A program made the position numbers and the translations under genes. DNA of 64,000 nt from Acetobacteraceae bacterium H6797 (GTDB lineage: Bacteria; Pseudomonadota; Alphaproteobacteria; Acetobacterales; Acetobacteraceae). Where the stretch lies: positions 186,001 through 250,000 of the forward strand of contig JADFCQ010000004.1 of assembly GCA_015223225.1 (NCBI GenBank). Direction: 5' to 3'. The notes under the pieces were generated by a model, which was given only the letters and a program-made list of their open reading frames with translations, searched no databases and had not been told where the DNA came from. Positions within the stretch are counted from its first letter, which is position 1. Every line of letters starts with the position of its first letter. Positions 52,332-62,775 of the stretch are shown here, piece after piece.

Positions 52332-53507
52332 TCAGGCGCGCGGCAGCAACTGCTCCACCAGCGTCGCGAAATAAGAGGCGCCGATGGGCAGGATCGTGTC
52401 GTTGAAGTCATAGCGCGGGTGGTGCACCTGCGGGTCATTCGGCCCGCGCGCCCCGCCCAGCATGATATATGAGCCGGGCTTGGCATTGAGCATGAAGGCG
52501 AAATCCTCGCCGCCCATGGTCGGCTTCGGCAGTTCAGCCACCTTCGCCTCGCCCACCACGGCCGTCGCCGCGGCAATGGCCCTGCCCGTCGCCGCCGGAT
52601 CGTTCACCGTCGCCGGATAGGCCCGTTCGAAGGAGACCTCGGCCCTGGCGCCGAAAGCGGCGGCGATGCCCGGCACCAGTTCCTTGACCCGGGCCTCCAG
52701 CAGATCCCCCACCTCATCCCTGAACCAGCGCGCGGTACCTCGGAGCAGAACCGATTCGGGAATGACGTTCCAGGTATCGCCGCCCTGGATATGCCCGATG
52801 GTCACGACCCCCGCCTCAACCGGCTCGAGGTTGCGCGCGACGATGGACTGCAGCGCCGTGACGATATGGGCGGCGATCACCACGGGGTCCGTCCCCTGAT
52901 GGGGCATGGCGCCGTGGGCGCCCTTGCCCGTAATGCGGATCTCTATATTGGCGACCGCCGCCATGATCGGCCCGTTGCGCCACATGAAGGTGCCTTCCGG
53001 AATGGAAGGCCAATTATGCATGGCGAAGACCTGCTCCATGGGAAAGCGCTCGAAGAGCCCCTCCTTCACCATGTGCTGGGCGCCGCCCAGATTCTCCTCC
53101 GCGGGCTGGAAGATCACATAGGCCGTGCCGTCGAAATTCCGCGTCTCCGCCAGATACCGCGCCGCGCCGAGCAGCATGGTAGTATGCCCATCATGTCCGC
53201 AGGCATGCATCCGCCCGGGGTTCCGGCTGGCATAGGCCAGCCCGGTCTCCTCCTGGATGGGCAGCGCGTCGATATCCGCCCTGAGCCCGATGGCCCTGCC
53301 GCCTTGGCCCTGGCCCCGAATCACGCCCACGACGCCCGTCTTAGCGATGCCGGCGACCACCTCATCCACCCCGAACTCCCGGAGCTTCTCCACGACGAAG
53401 GCCGATGTCCGCACCTCTTCCAGGCCGATTTCCGGATACTGGTGAAGGTCATGGCGCCAGGCGACCATGTCCGGAATGAAGTCCGCGATGCGGTTTATGA
53501 TGGGCAT
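52332..53507 (-). CDS. M20 family amidohydrolase
   Basis: A 391-residue metallo-amidohydrolase of the hippurate/IAA-amino acid hydrolase type. It has the metal and catalytic residues in HACGHDGHTTM, FQPAEEN and MGGEDFAFML, and KGAHGAMPHQGTDPV in the lid domain. It is a paralogue of the enzyme at 35556-36764. No partner gene is adjacent. A 20-base palindrome lies in the divergent gap between it and rplM. Confidence 0.92.
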   Translation of the reverse strand: MPIINRIADFIPDMVAWRHDLHQYPEIGLEEVRTSAFVVEKLREFGVDEVVAGIAKTGVVGVIRGQGQGGRAIGLRADIDALPIQEETGLAYASRNPGRMHACGHDGHTTMLLGAARYLAETRNFDGTAYVIFQPAEENLGGAQHMVKEGLFERFPMEQVFAMHNWPSIPEGTFMWRNGPIMAAVANIEIRITGKGAHGAMPHQGTDPVVIAAHIVTALQSIVARNLEPVEAGVVTIGHIQGGDTWNVIPESVLLRGTARWFRDEVGDLLEARVKELVPGIAAAFGARAEVSFERAYPATVNDPAATGRAIAAATAVVGEAKVAELPKPTMGGEDFAFMLNAKPGSYIMLGGARGPNDPQVHHPRYDFNDTILPIGASYFATLVEQLLPRA

Positions 53508-53628
53508 GCCTGCACGCTAGGCATGCGGCCCTATGGCTTGCAATAGCACGATAAACTAAATGTGGGACGCCCAGGGTCGGCCTATAAGAAAGCCCCAGGC
53601 TGGCGCAGACCCATGCGGTACAAAAATA

Positions 53629-53648
53629 TGGGGTATTTTAATACCCCA
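53629..53648. promoter_or_regulatory. Near-perfect palindrome upstream of rplM
   Basis: TGGGGTATT and AATACCCCA form nine-base arms around TT, in an AT-rich patch of an otherwise GC-rich region. It lies 11 bases upstream of the rplM -35 box and so is not part of the rplM leader. It could be a regulator site for rplM-rpsI or for the divergent amidohydrolase gene. No known regulator fits it to my knowledge. Confidence 0.55.
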
Positions 53649-53659
53649 CACTTAGAAGC

Positions 53660-53688
53660 TTGACGCAAGCTGGCTTTCCCCGCATATG
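53660..53688 (+). promoter_or_regulatory. Promoter of rplM-rpsI
   Basis: TTGACG (53660-53665) and CATATG (53683-53688) are spaced by 17 bases, fitting a housekeeping sigma-70 promoter. Transcription would start near 53695, 25 bases before the rplM ATG. Confidence 0.6.
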
Positions 53689-53719
53689 GCGCGCCTCGCA
53701 CAGGAATAAGCGAATAGAA

Positions 53720-54190
53720 ATGCTGACCACCATCACCCGCTCGCTGAAGCCGGCGGAGGTGAAGAAGGACTGGGTGCTGATCGACGCTGACGGCGTCGTT
53801 CTCGGCCGCCTCGCTGCCTTCGTCGCCAACCGCCTCCGCGGTAAGCACAAGGCCGTCTTCACCCCGCATGTCGATTGCGGCGACCATGTCATCGTCATCA
53901 ACGCCCGCAAGGTGAAGGTGACCGGTGCCAAGGCCGACCAGTCGATCTTCTACTGGCACACCGGCTATGCCGGCGGCATCAAGGGCCGTTCGGTCCGTGA
54001 GCGCCTCGAGGGCCGCTTCCCGGAGCGCGTCATCGAGAAGGCCGTCGAGCGTATGATCACGCGCGGCCCCCTCGGCCGTAAGCAGATGAAGAACCTGCAC
54101 GTCTATGCCGGTGCCGAGCACCCGCATGCTGGTCAGACCCCGACGGCGGTCGACTTCGGCGCGCTGAACCGCAAGAACAAGGTGGCGTGA
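53720..54190 (+). CDS. rplM: 50S ribosomal protein L13
   Basis: L13 is an early assembly protein of the large ribosomal subunit. The 156 residues include [49 protein letters not shown] and [21 protein letters not shown], which are the family blocks. The start at 53720 is set by the family N-terminus and an AGGAA site. It is followed after seven bases by rpsI. Confidence 0.98.
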   Translation: MLTTITRSLKPAEVKKDWVLIDADGVVLGRLAAFVANRLRGKHKAVFTPHVDCGDHVIVINARKVKVTGAKADQSIFYWHTGYAGGIKGRSVRERLEGRFPERVIEKAVERMITRGPLGRKQMKNLHVYAGAEHPHAGQTPTAVDFGALNRKNKVA

Positions 54191-54197
54191 GGCGAGC

Positions 54198-54692
54198 ATG
54201 AGCGAGCAGACCACGGCCAGCAGCCTGGCCGAACTCAAGACCCTGGTTCAGGGCACCCCCGCCGCCGGTGACGCCCCCGTCGCCCGCGAGCCCAAGAAGG
54301 ACCAGTTCGGTCGTTCCTACGCCACGGGCCGCCGCAAGAACGCCATCGCGCGCGTTTGGGTCAAGCCGGGCAAGGGCACGATCGAGATCAATGGCCGCGC
54401 CGCCGCGAAGTATTTCGCGCGCCCGGTGCTGCGCATGCTGATCACGCAGCCCTTCCTGGTTGCCGATCGCTACCAGCAGTTCGACGTGTATTGCACGGTC
54501 GTCGGCGGTGGCCTCTCCGGCCAGGCCGGTGCGGTGCGCCACGGCATCAGCCGCGCCCTGACCAACTTCGAGCCGGCCCTGCGGCCGATCCTGAAGAAGG
54601 CCGGCTTCCTGACCCGCGACCCGCGCGTCGTCGAGCGCAAGAAGTACGGTAAGGCCAAGGCCCGTCGTAGCTTCCAGTTCAGCAAGCGCTGA
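54198..54692 (+). CDS. rpsI: 30S ribosomal protein S9
   Basis: S9 binds the head of the small subunit and its C-terminal tail reaches tRNA in the P site. The 164 residues carry [20 protein letters not shown] and [11 protein letters not shown], the conserved tail ending in basic KR. A longer acidic/alanine N-terminal extension of about 35 residues is usual in alphaproteobacteria. Confidence 0.98.
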   Translation: MSEQTTASSLAELKTLVQGTPAAGDAPVAREPKKDQFGRSYATGRRKNAIARVWVKPGKGTIEINGRAAAKYFARPVLRMLITQPFLVADRYQQFDVYCTVVGGGLSGQAGAVRHGISRALTNFEPALRPILKKAGFLTRDPRVVERKKYGKAKARRSFQFSKR

Positions 54693-54751
54693 TCTGGCTG
54701 GCGAGAGCTGGCAACAGCCCTCGCCTCTGCCGCAAGGCAGCCATTCCAAGG

Positions 54752-54788
54752 GGGGTGGGTCCGCGAGGGCCCGCCCCTCTTGCTTTTT
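54752..54788 (+). terminator. Terminator after rpsI
   Basis: GGGGTGGGTC (54752-54761) pairs with GGCCCGCCCC (54768-54777), with two G-U pairs, around a six-base loop. A T-rich run TCTTGCTTTTT follows. It ends the ribosomal-protein operon before argC. Confidence 0.8.
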
Positions 54789-54848
54789 GTCCGCCGCGAT
54801 GCGGCATATACCGCGTGGCGCTGAGGCCACCTGCCAAAGGACAGCGTA

Positions 54849-55775
54849 ATGGCTAAGGGTTCCATCCCGACGATCTTCATCGATGGCGAAGCCGGCACGA
54901 CCGGCCTGGGCATCCGCGAGCGCCTCGCGAATCTGCCGGGCATCGCGCTGCGATCCATTGATCCGGAGCGCAGGAAGGATCCGGAGGCCAAGCGCGCCCT
55001 GCTGGCCGAGGTGGATCTCGTCGTTCTCTGCCTGCCCGACGCCGCGGCGAAGGAAACGGCTGCCATGGCCGCCTCGCTGGGCGCCGATGCGCCGCGGCTG
55101 CTCGATGCCTCCACGGCCCATCGCGTGAACCCGGACTGGGCCTATGGCCTGGCCGAGCTGACGCCCGAGCAGCCGGGCATCATCGCCAAGGCCGCGCGCG
55201 TGGCCAATCCGGGCTGCTACCCGACGGGCGCCATCCTCATGCTGCGCCCCCTGGTCGAGGCCGGCATCATGCCCGCCGACTTCCCCGTCACGGTGAATGC
55301 CGTCTCCGGCTATTCGGGCGGCGGCAAGAGCATGATCGAAGCCTATGAGGCCCGCACGGCCCCCGATTTCGAACTTTACGGCCTAGGCCTGCTGCACAAG
55401 CATGTGCCCGAGCTGCAGAAGTACAGCCTGCTGACGCGCCGTCCGATCTTCGTGCCCTCCGTCGCGGATTTCCGCCAGGGCATGCTCGACAGCATCCCGC
55501 TGCACCTTGACCTGCTCGGGGGCAAGGTGACGCCGGCGGATATCGAGGCGGTGCTGAAGAAGCGCTACGACGGCAGCGAGTTCGTGAAGGTCGTCCCGGC
55601 CGAAGCCGGCGGCAAGATCGAGCCCGAGGCGCTGAACGACACCAACAACCTCGAGATCCGCGTCTACGGCAACGAGGAGATGGGCCAGGCCGTTCTGGTG
55701 GCCCGCTTCGACAACCTGGGCAAGGGCGCCTCGGGCGCCGCGGTGCAGAACATCCGGCTGATGCTGGGCGTCTGA
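54849..55775 (+). CDS. argC: N-acetyl-gamma-glutamyl-phosphate reductase, type 2
   Basis: ArgC reduces N-acetylglutamyl phosphate in arginine synthesis. The 308 residues match the shorter type 2 enzyme: [17 protein letters not shown] at the start (NADP loop), the catalytic Cys123 in [11 protein letters not shown], and [14 protein letters not shown]. Placement after rplM-rpsI is common in alphaproteobacteria. Confidence 0.96.
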   Translation: MAKGSIPTIFIDGEAGTTGLGIRERLANLPGIALRSIDPERRKDPEAKRALLAEVDLVVLCLPDAAAKETAAMAASLGADAPRLLDASTAHRVNPDWAYGLAELTPEQPGIIAKAARVANPGCYPTGAILMLRPLVEAGIMPADFPVTVNAVSGYSGGGKSMIEAYEARTAPDFELYGLGLLHKHVPELQKYSLLTRRPIFVPSVADFRQGMLDSIPLHLDLLGGKVTPADIEAVLKKRYDGSEFVKVVPAEAGGKIEPEALNDTNNLEIRVYGNEEMGQAVLVARFDNLGKGASGAAVQNIRLMLGV

Positions 55776-55784
55776 ACGCGAAGC

Positions 55785-55820
55785 GCGGGGGAGAACCCTC
55801 CCCCGCGACCCCCTCCTTTT
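55785..55820 (+). terminator. Terminator after argC
   Basis: GCGGGGGAG (55785-55793), loop AACC and CTCCCCCGC (55798-55806) form a perfect nine-base-pair stem. The T run is weak and delayed (CTCCTTTT), so termination may be partial. It lies between argC and the convergent sugar permease gene. Confidence 0.65.
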
Positions 55821-55853
55821 ATGACTTCTTGGTTCTCAAGGGGGTTAGGCGGC

Positions 55854-56738
55854 CTATTCCTTCACCGCACCCGTCAGCGACGACACGTAGTAGTCGACGA
55901 AGAAGGAATAGAAGATCGCGACCGGCAATGAGCCCAGCAGGCTGCCGGCCATCAGCGCACCCCACTGATACACGTCGCCCTGCACCAGCTCCGTCAGAAT
56001 GGCCACCGGCACCGTCTTGTTCTCCGAGGAGGAGATGAAGGCGAGCGCGTAGATGAACTCGTTCCATGACAGGGTGAAGGAAAAGATGCCCGCGCTGATC
56101 AGCCCCGGCACCGCGAGCGGCAGCGTGATGCGCCACAGGATCTGCAGGCGCGACGCGCCGTCGATCAGCGCGCATTCCTCCAGCTCGAAGGGGATCGACT
56201 TAAAGTAGCCGATCAGCAGCCAGGTGCAGAACGGGATCAGGAAGGTGGGATAGGTCAGGATCAGCGCGAGCTGGCTGTCGAAAAGCCCCATCTGGAAGAC
56301 CATCGTCGCCAGCGGGATGAAGAGGATCGAGGGCGGCACGAGATAGGCGATATAGATCGCCAGGCCCACGTAATTCGCGCCCTTAAACCGTAGCCGCTGG
56401 ATCGCATAGGCCGCCAGCACCGAGGCTATGAGCGAGATCACCGTCGCGCAGATCGCGACCGTCATGGTCGTCATCAGCCAATGCGGATAGCTCGTCTCGA
56501 AGAGCAGCTTCTTCACATTCGCCAGCGTTGGCTCGAAGACCCAGAACGGGTTTGAGTTCTTGTAGTCATAGAGCTCAGCGTTAGGTTTGAAGGTCGTGAT
56601 GGTCATCCAGTAGAAGGGGAAGAGCAGCACGAAAATGAAGCAGGCGAGCGGGACATAGAGCGTCACCACCCGGCGCGAGCGCGACTGCCAGGCAAGCCCG
56701 GCCATCCCTAGATCGTCGGCGGTCGAGGCCTTAGTCAT
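55854..56738 (-). CDS. Carbohydrate ABC transporter permease (MalG type)
   Basis: An inner-membrane permease of 294 residues with six membrane helices. The EAA loop reads EECALIDGASRLQILWRITLPLAVPGL. NFVGLAIYIAYLVPP-like and FTLSWNEFIYALAF segments fit the MalG/UgpE group of sugar importers. It overlaps the MalF-type gene by eight bases and is the last gene of the importer operon. Confidence 0.93.
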   Translation of the reverse strand: MTKASTADDLGMAGLAWQSRSRRVVTLYVPLACFIFVLLFPFYWMTITTFKPNAELYDYKNSNPFWVFEPTLANVKKLLFETSYPHWLMTTMTVAICATVISLIASVLAAYAIQRLRFKGANYVGLAIYIAYLVPPSILFIPLATMVFQMGLFDSQLALILTYPTFLIPFCTWLLIGYFKSIPFELEECALIDGASRLQILWRITLPLAVPGLISAGIFSFTLSWNEFIYALAFISSSENKTVPVAILTELVQGDVYQWGALMAGSLLGSLPVAIFYSFFVDYYVSSLTGAVKE

Positions 56739-57693
56739 CGTTGCTCTCCCCCTGCTGCCACTTGCGGCGCGCGAGCGCGAAATAGCTGAACAGCGTTGCG
56801 AAGATCAGGAACGGGATCATCGAAACCGCGATCGCCGCACCCTCGCCGAGTTGTCCGCCCGGAATGCCGCGCTGGAAGGCCAGCGTCGCCATCAGATGCG
56901 TCGAGTTGATCGGCCCGCCGCGCGTGACCGCGTAGACCAGCTGAAAATCCGTGAAGGTGAAGAGCACCGAGAAGGTGAGCACCACGGCCAGGATCGGCAT
57001 CAGCAGCGGCGCGGTGATGCGCCGGAAACGCTGCCAGGAACTCGCGCCATCGAGCAGCGCCGCCTCGTAGAGCGAGGGTGAGATCGTCTGCAATCCGGCG
57101 AGAAGGCTGATGGCGACGAAAGGAATGCCGCGCCAGACATTGGCCGCGATCAGCGACCAGCGCGCGTGCCAGGGCGTGCCGAGGAAGTCGATATAAGTAT
57201 CACGCCAGCCAAGTACATCGACCAGCACATAGCTGATGATGGAGAACTGCGCGTCATACATCCACCAGAAGGCGATGGCCGAAAGCACCGTCGGCACAAT
57301 CCAAGGCAGCAGGATAATCGCGCGGATCAGCGACTTGAAGGGCACATGCTCGTTCAGCAACAACGCGAGCCAGAGCCCCAGGCCGAACTTCAGCACCGTC
57401 GCCACCGCCGTATAGAAGACGGTATAGAAGACTGCGCCCCAGAAAACCCTGTCATACCATAGGGAGTCGAAATTTTCGAACCCGACGAAGACGCCTCCTC
57501 GCCCTACATGCGTATCGGTGAAGGCGAGCCAGATGCCCAGGCCCAACGGATAGGTCAGGAAGACCCCCAGCAGCCCCAGCGCCGGGAAGAGGCAGAGGAT
57601 GACGAGGAAGGTCTTGGAGTCGAAAAGCCTGGCGAGCCAGCTGGGCTCCACCTTCGGCCGACGCCATTGCAGCGCTGTCTCAGCCACGGCCAT
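56731..57693 (-). CDS. Sugar ABC transporter permease (MalF/UgpA type)
   Basis: A permease of 320 residues with six membrane helices. The EAA loop is EAALLDGASSWQRFRRITAPLLMPIL. The N-terminal part before the first helix is cytoplasmic. It overlaps the MalG-type gene and partners with it. Confidence 0.93.
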   Translation of the reverse strand: MAVAETALQWRRPKVEPSWLARLFDSKTFLVILCLFPALGLLGVFLTYPLGLGIWLAFTDTHVGRGGVFVGFENFDSLWYDRVFWGAVFYTVFYTAVATVLKFGLGLWLALLLNEHVPFKSLIRAIILLPWIVPTVLSAIAFWWMYDAQFSIISYVLVDVLGWRDTYIDFLGTPWHARWSLIAANVWRGIPFVAISLLAGLQTISPSLYEAALLDGASSWQRFRRITAPLLMPILAVVLTFSVLFTFTDFQLVYAVTRGGPINSTHLMATLAFQRGIPGGQLGEGAAIAVSMIPFLIFATLFSYFALARRKWQQGESNDD

Positions 57694-57749
57694 GAGATAC
57701 CTTTCCGGTCAGGCCGCCACGGGTCCTGAAACCCGTGGCAGCAACACGA

Positions 57750-59078
57750 TCAACGGTAATAGCGGCGAGCCCGGCGCTCGGCCTCGCGCACGGCTTCCTC
57801 CGGTGTCGCCTGCCCGGAGGAGGCGGCGGCGAACATCTGCACCACGACGTAATCCGCCGCGACCGAGCCCGAAGCCTGGCTGATCGGCCCCTTGTAGCCC
57901 GACCAGAACTCGACGGTGTTGGTGTCGCGATAGACGGCAAGCTTCGGATCGCCCGTCCAGACCGCGCTCTGCGCGTAGGCCTGCAAGGGATGCGACCAGT
58001 AGCCGCCGCAGCCGACGAGCCAAGGGTCGTACTGCTCGGCTTCCATCATGAAGCGCAGATATTCCTTGGCGGCATTGGGGAACTTCGTATGCTTGAACAC
58101 CATCGCATTCAGCAGCAGCACGTTCTCCGCCATCTTCCCGCCCGGCGCGAGCGGCATGCGCGCCATGCCCGTATCTTCGGAGATGGACGCCGTCTTCGGG
58201 TCGTTCTTCAGCGAAAAATACATGGAGACGCCATTTTGCGTCAGCCCGATCTCGCCCGCCGCATAGGCGCGGTTGTTGTTGATGTCGCCCCAGGAAAGCG
58301 TGCCGGGGATGAAGGTCTGATAAAGCTCACGGGCATACTTCAGCGCGTTGATCGTCTGCGGGCTGTTGATCGCGACCTTGCCCTGCTCGTCGACCACCAT
58401 GCCGCCATGCGACCAGAGCAGCCAGTTGCAATAGGCATTGCCGTCGCCCACTGCGTTGCCCAGCGCGAAGCCTGGCGGATGGCCGTTTTTCTTGAGGCCC
58501 TGCGAAAGCTTGAGAAAGCCGTCATGATCCGTGGGGAAGGTGTCGAAGCCCGCTTCCTTCACCCATGAGGTGCGATAGACCGCCGGTCCGCCCGAGCCGC
58601 CCATCGGCAGCGCGATCCATTGCTCGGAGGCCCATTTCTTGCCGAAGCGCTGCGGCAGCGCGAGCCAGCCGCCGTACTTCTGGCCGAGATAGCCGGCGAG
58701 CTCGGTGAGATCGAGCACCTTGTCGGAATAGATATGTGGGTCATCCGCCCAGGCGACGACCACATCGGGGCCCGCGCCGGTATTGGCGGCCACGGCCGTC
58801 TGCGGGCGAAGGTCTTCCCAGCCCGCGAAATCGACGCGCACCTGCACGCCGGTCGCATCCGTGAATTTCTTGGTATTTTCACGAAAGATCGTCTCGTCGG
58901 CATCGACGAACTTGGTCGGGCGCAGAACGCGCAACGTAGCGCCCCGCTCGATCTCCTGCTTCGGCGGCGTCGCCGAGCTGGTCGGAATGGCCGCGCGCGC
59001 GCCCTGGCCGAGCAGGCCAAGGCCCGCCGCACCGGCACCGAGCGCCAAGGCGCCACGCCTCGTGATATTATTGAACAT
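57750..59078 (-). CDS. Sugar ABC transporter substrate-binding protein, family 1
   Basis: A 442-residue periplasmic binding protein (SBP_bac_1). The ATG at 59078 follows GGAGGAA and gives a signal with TRRGALALGAGAAGLGLLG, possibly Tat-dependent, cut near ARAAIP. VDFAGWEDLRPQTAVAANTGAGPDVV and AEQYDPWLVGCGGYW are in keeping with the sugar/glycerol-phosphate group. The ligand is unknown. Confidence 0.9.
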   Translation of the reverse strand: MFNNITRRGALALGAGAAGLGLLGQGARAAIPTSSATPPKQEIERGATLRVLRPTKFVDADETIFRENTKKFTDATGVQVRVDFAGWEDLRPQTAVAANTGAGPDVVVAWADDPHIYSDKVLDLTELAGYLGQKYGGWLALPQRFGKKWASEQWIALPMGGSGGPAVYRTSWVKEAGFDTFPTDHDGFLKLSQGLKKNGHPPGFALGNAVGDGNAYCNWLLWSHGGMVVDEQGKVAINSPQTINALKYARELYQTFIPGTLSWGDINNNRAYAAGEIGLTQNGVSMYFSLKNDPKTASISEDTGMARMPLAPGGKMAENVLLLNAMVFKHTKFPNAAKEYLRFMMEAEQYDPWLVGCGGYWSHPLQAYAQSAVWTGDPKLAVYRDTNTVEFWSGYKGPISQASGSVAADYVVVQMFAAASSGQATPEEAVREAERRARRYYR

Positions 59079-59120
59079 TTTTAATTCCTCCCTTTCTATC
59101 ACTGGCTTATTCCGGCCGCG

Positions 59121-60173
<1,053 letters not shown>

Positions 60174-60556
60174 GATCACTCCCCAAAGGCGCGCATCCCG
60201 TCAGTAGCGGGATTTCGCAATGTCGCAGGGAGAAGGCACGAGAAGAGGCATACCGCCGGCAGGAGCTTTTTCAGCCCATGCGCACCCAGTCTTGGAACCT
60301 ATTTCCTCGTGCGGTGCGGCGCCTTTTGACCGGCGCCGTCTCCCGCTGTTGTAAAGTTACGCATGTCGAACTGCTCCGCGCAACAGCGCATGCGTGACAG
60401 ACGGATTGTGACGCTTTCAGGAACGACTCTGCCCTGCCCGCGGGCTCGTCATGCGCCGCCCTTCCGGCGGCCTCGCGGGCACGTCGGGGCAAGCCAATCC
60501 ATCAATCTGACGCCCTCCGATGGAGGCTCGACGCTCCGGGTCGTTGCCCGGCTGGG
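60174..60556. other. Intergenic region with palindromes, before the sugar importer
   Basis: This 383-base gap holds no convincing gene. ATCCCG-N7-CGGGAT (60195-60213) lies just before the importer ATPase and could be an operator or leader hairpin. CGGCGCC-N8-GGCGCCG (60317-60338) is a second hairpin. A third (GCCGCC-N5-GGCGGC), with no T run, lies nearer the GntR stop. I see no clear -35/-10 pair on the minus strand, although a promoter for the importer must lie here unless the GntR transcript reads through. Confidence 0.5.
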
Positions 60557-61252
60557 TCAATCGGCCGCGACGATCCCGCCGACACGCATCGAGCGCAGCA
60601 CATGCGAGCGCGTCCGCCGCTCCGCCAGCGAGGCATCTCGCCGGCGGATGGCGGCCAGGATGCCGCAATGCTCGCGAAAGGCGCGCGATGGCTCGCGTGG
60701 CGTGCCCGCCAGGGCCCTTCGCCGCGCCACATAGTCATAGGCCCTGAGCGCCGCGAGCGAGCGGATCAGGAAGACATTGCCCGTCGAATTATGCAGCAGC
60801 GCGTGGAACTGCTCGTTGGCGCGCGCCAGCGCCTCGATATCCCCCGCATCCGTCGCCTCGCGCATGGCGCGGAGCTGGAAGAGCATGCCGCTGATGTCGC
60901 TTTCGCTCGCCCGCGCCGCTGCGATGGCCGAGGCCGCGCCTTCCAGCGCGGCGCGCACATGGCCCATCTCGGAAAGGCGATCCTCGGTAAATTCGGCAAC
61001 CACCGTCCCGCGCCGGGGCAGTGAGATCACCATCCCGTCGCTCTCCAGCCGCCGCAGTGCCTCCCGCACAGGCTGGGCCGAAATCCCCAGCGCATTGGCC
61101 AGCGAGCGTTCGGAAATATGCCCGCCCGGCTGGATCTGCCCCTTCACGATCGCCTCGCGGAGATGCCGATAGGCGCGCTCGGCAAGCGAAAGGCTGTCGC
61201 CCGCGTCGAGCGGCTGGACGGAGGGGGCGGGAGTCGGAGCAGGGCTGGCCAT
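60557..61252 (-). CDS. GntR family regulator, FCD (FadR) type
   Basis: A 231-residue regulator with a GntR winged helix (YRHLREAIVKGQIQPGGHISERSLANALGISAQPVREAL) and an all-helical FCD effector domain (MGHVRAALEGAASAIAAARA, LARANEQFHALLHNSTGN). The start at 61252 fits the family. It lies upstream of the sugar importer on the same strand and divergently from the amidase, so either may be its target. It may be leaderless: its predicted -10 box is seven bases from the ATG. Confidence 0.9.
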   Translation of the reverse strand: MASPAPTPAPSVQPLDAGDSLSLAERAYRHLREAIVKGQIQPGGHISERSLANALGISAQPVREALRRLESDGMVISLPRRGTVVAEFTEDRLSEMGHVRAALEGAASAIAAARASESDISGMLFQLRAMREATDAGDIEALARANEQFHALLHNSTGNVFLIRSLAALRAYDYVARRRALAGTPREPSRAFREHCGILAAIRRRDASLAERRTRSHVLRSMRVGGIVAAD

Positions 61253-61258
61253 AGGCCT

Positions 61259-61287
61259 GACATAGCAGAGCTTCCCCCTGCTAACAA
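61259..61287 (-). promoter_or_regulatory. Candidate promoter and operator of the GntR gene
   Basis: On the minus strand TTGTTA (61287-61282) and TATGTC (61264-61259) are 17 bases apart. An inverted repeat TAGCAG-N9-CTGCTA (61263-61283) sits between and across them, so a bound protein would block transcription. This fits autoregulation by the GntR protein; binding is inferred. Confidence 0.45.
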
Positions 61288-61416
61288 AGCGTGAGCCGCG
61301 CCCTGCCGCCTCTCGCGCCACGCGTCTCGCCTACCCGTCTTGCCTACTGGGCTCATGGCGGCCAGCATCGCGCCCTGCTGCGGGCCCACCCGAGCCGCCA
61401 TGACCAAGGATTACCC

Positions 61417-62760
61417 ATGCGTACAATCGCCGAAGCCGCCGAAGCGCTTGCCGCCGGCAAGGTCACCGCCCTCGAACTGGTCGAGGCCGCCCTCGCCCGC
61501 ATCGCCGATCCGGCCGGCGAAGGTGCCCGTGCCTTCGTCCATGTCGATGCCGAAGGCGCCCGCGCCCAGGCCCGCGCCATCGACGCGCTCCGTGCGACCG
61601 GCGCGGCGCCGAGCCCTTATGCCGGCATCCCGATCAGCGTGAAGGACCTCTATGACGTGGCCGGCCAGCCCACCAAGGCCGGCTCCATCGCGCTCGACGG
61701 CGTGGCCCCCGCCAAGACCACGGCCCCTTCGGTGCAGCGCCTGATCCGCCAGGGCTTCATCATCCTCGGCCGCACCAACATGGTGGAATTCGCCTTCTCG
61801 GGCCTGGGCCATAACCCGCATTACGGCACGCCCCTCTCGCCTTACGACCGCAAGACGGGCCGCCTGCCGGGTGGTTCCTCCTCAGGCGCGGGCGTGGCCA
61901 CGGCCGATGGCATGGGCTTCGCCGCCCTCGGCTCCGATACGGGCGGCTCCTGCCGCATCCCCGCTGCGCTCTGCGGCGTGGTGGGCTATAAGCCGACCCA
62001 GAAGCGCATCCCGCTCGACGGCGCCTACCCGCTGTCGCAGACGCTCGATTCGCTCGGCCCCCTCGCGCGCTCCGTCGGCTGCTGCGCCATCATCGACGCC
62101 TTCATGGCCGGCGAGGAAACCGCCGAGCCGCCCAAGCCCGCCGCCATGAAGGGCCTGCGCTTCGCCCTGCCCAAGAACACCATCCTGACCGACGGCCTCC
62201 AGCCCGAAGTCGCCGCCGCCTTCGACCGCGCGCTCAAGACCATCGCCGCCGCGGGCGCCGAGATCGTGGAACTGGAAATCCCCGAACTGACCGAGATCCC
62301 CAAGGCCTATGCCAAGGGCACCTTCGTCGTCGCCGAAAGTTATGCCTGGCACCGTGACATCATCGCCCGCGCGGGCGATCGCTATGACCAAGCCATCCTC
62401 AAGCGCATCAAGCCGGGCGAGGCCATCACGGCCGCCGATTACATCGCGCTGCAGGCCGCTCGCCCGCGCATCATCGCCGCCGCCGCCGCGCGCACGGCCG
62501 GCTTCGATGCCGTCATCGCGCCGACCACGCCCCTGATCCCGCCCGCTCTCGCCGAGATCGAGGACGAGGCGGAATACGGCCGCATCAACCTGCTGCTGCT
62601 GCGCAACCCCTCGGTCGCGAATTTCCTCGACCGCTGCGCCATCAGCCTGCCCTGCCACAAGGCGGGCGAAGCGCCGGTCGGGCTCATGCTCATCGGCGAG
62701 CATGGGGCGGACAAGGCGCTGTTCAGCACCGCCGCCGCCGTGGAAGCCGCCCTGGCCTGA
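61417..62760 (+). CDS. Amidase-signature family amidase
   Basis: A 447-residue amidase. The Lys-cisSer-Ser triad reads as Lys76 (ISVKDLYD), Ser154 (PGGSSSGAG) and Ser178 (SDTGGSCRIPAA). The ATG at 61417 fits the family length, with AAGGA upstream. It is not gatA: the gatCAB operon is elsewhere in the window and this protein lacks the GatA C-terminal features. Substrate unknown; the divergent GntR protein may control it. Confidence 0.9.
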   Translation: MRTIAEAAEALAAGKVTALELVEAALARIADPAGEGARAFVHVDAEGARAQARAIDALRATGAAPSPYAGIPISVKDLYDVAGQPTKAGSIALDGVAPAKTTAPSVQRLIRQGFIILGRTNMVEFAFSGLGHNPHYGTPLSPYDRKTGRLPGGSSSGAGVATADGMGFAALGSDTGGSCRIPAALCGVVGYKPTQKRIPLDGAYPLSQTLDSLGPLARSVGCCAIIDAFMAGEETAEPPKPAAMKGLRFALPKNTILTDGLQPEVAAAFDRALKTIAAAGAEIVELEIPELTEIPKAYAKGTFVVAESYAWHRDIIARAGDRYDQAILKRIKPGEAITAADYIALQAARPRIIAAAAARTAGFDAVIAPTTPLIPPALAEIEDEAEYGRINLLLLRNPSVANFLDRCAISLPCHKAGEAPVGLMLIGEHGADKALFSTAAAVEAALA

Positions 62761-62775
62761 GGGCGGCAGCCGGCT

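Noticed and set aside
61417..62760. The amidase as a second gatA
   Set aside because: It has the amidase triad but not the GatA-specific blocks, and no gatC or gatB lies beside it.
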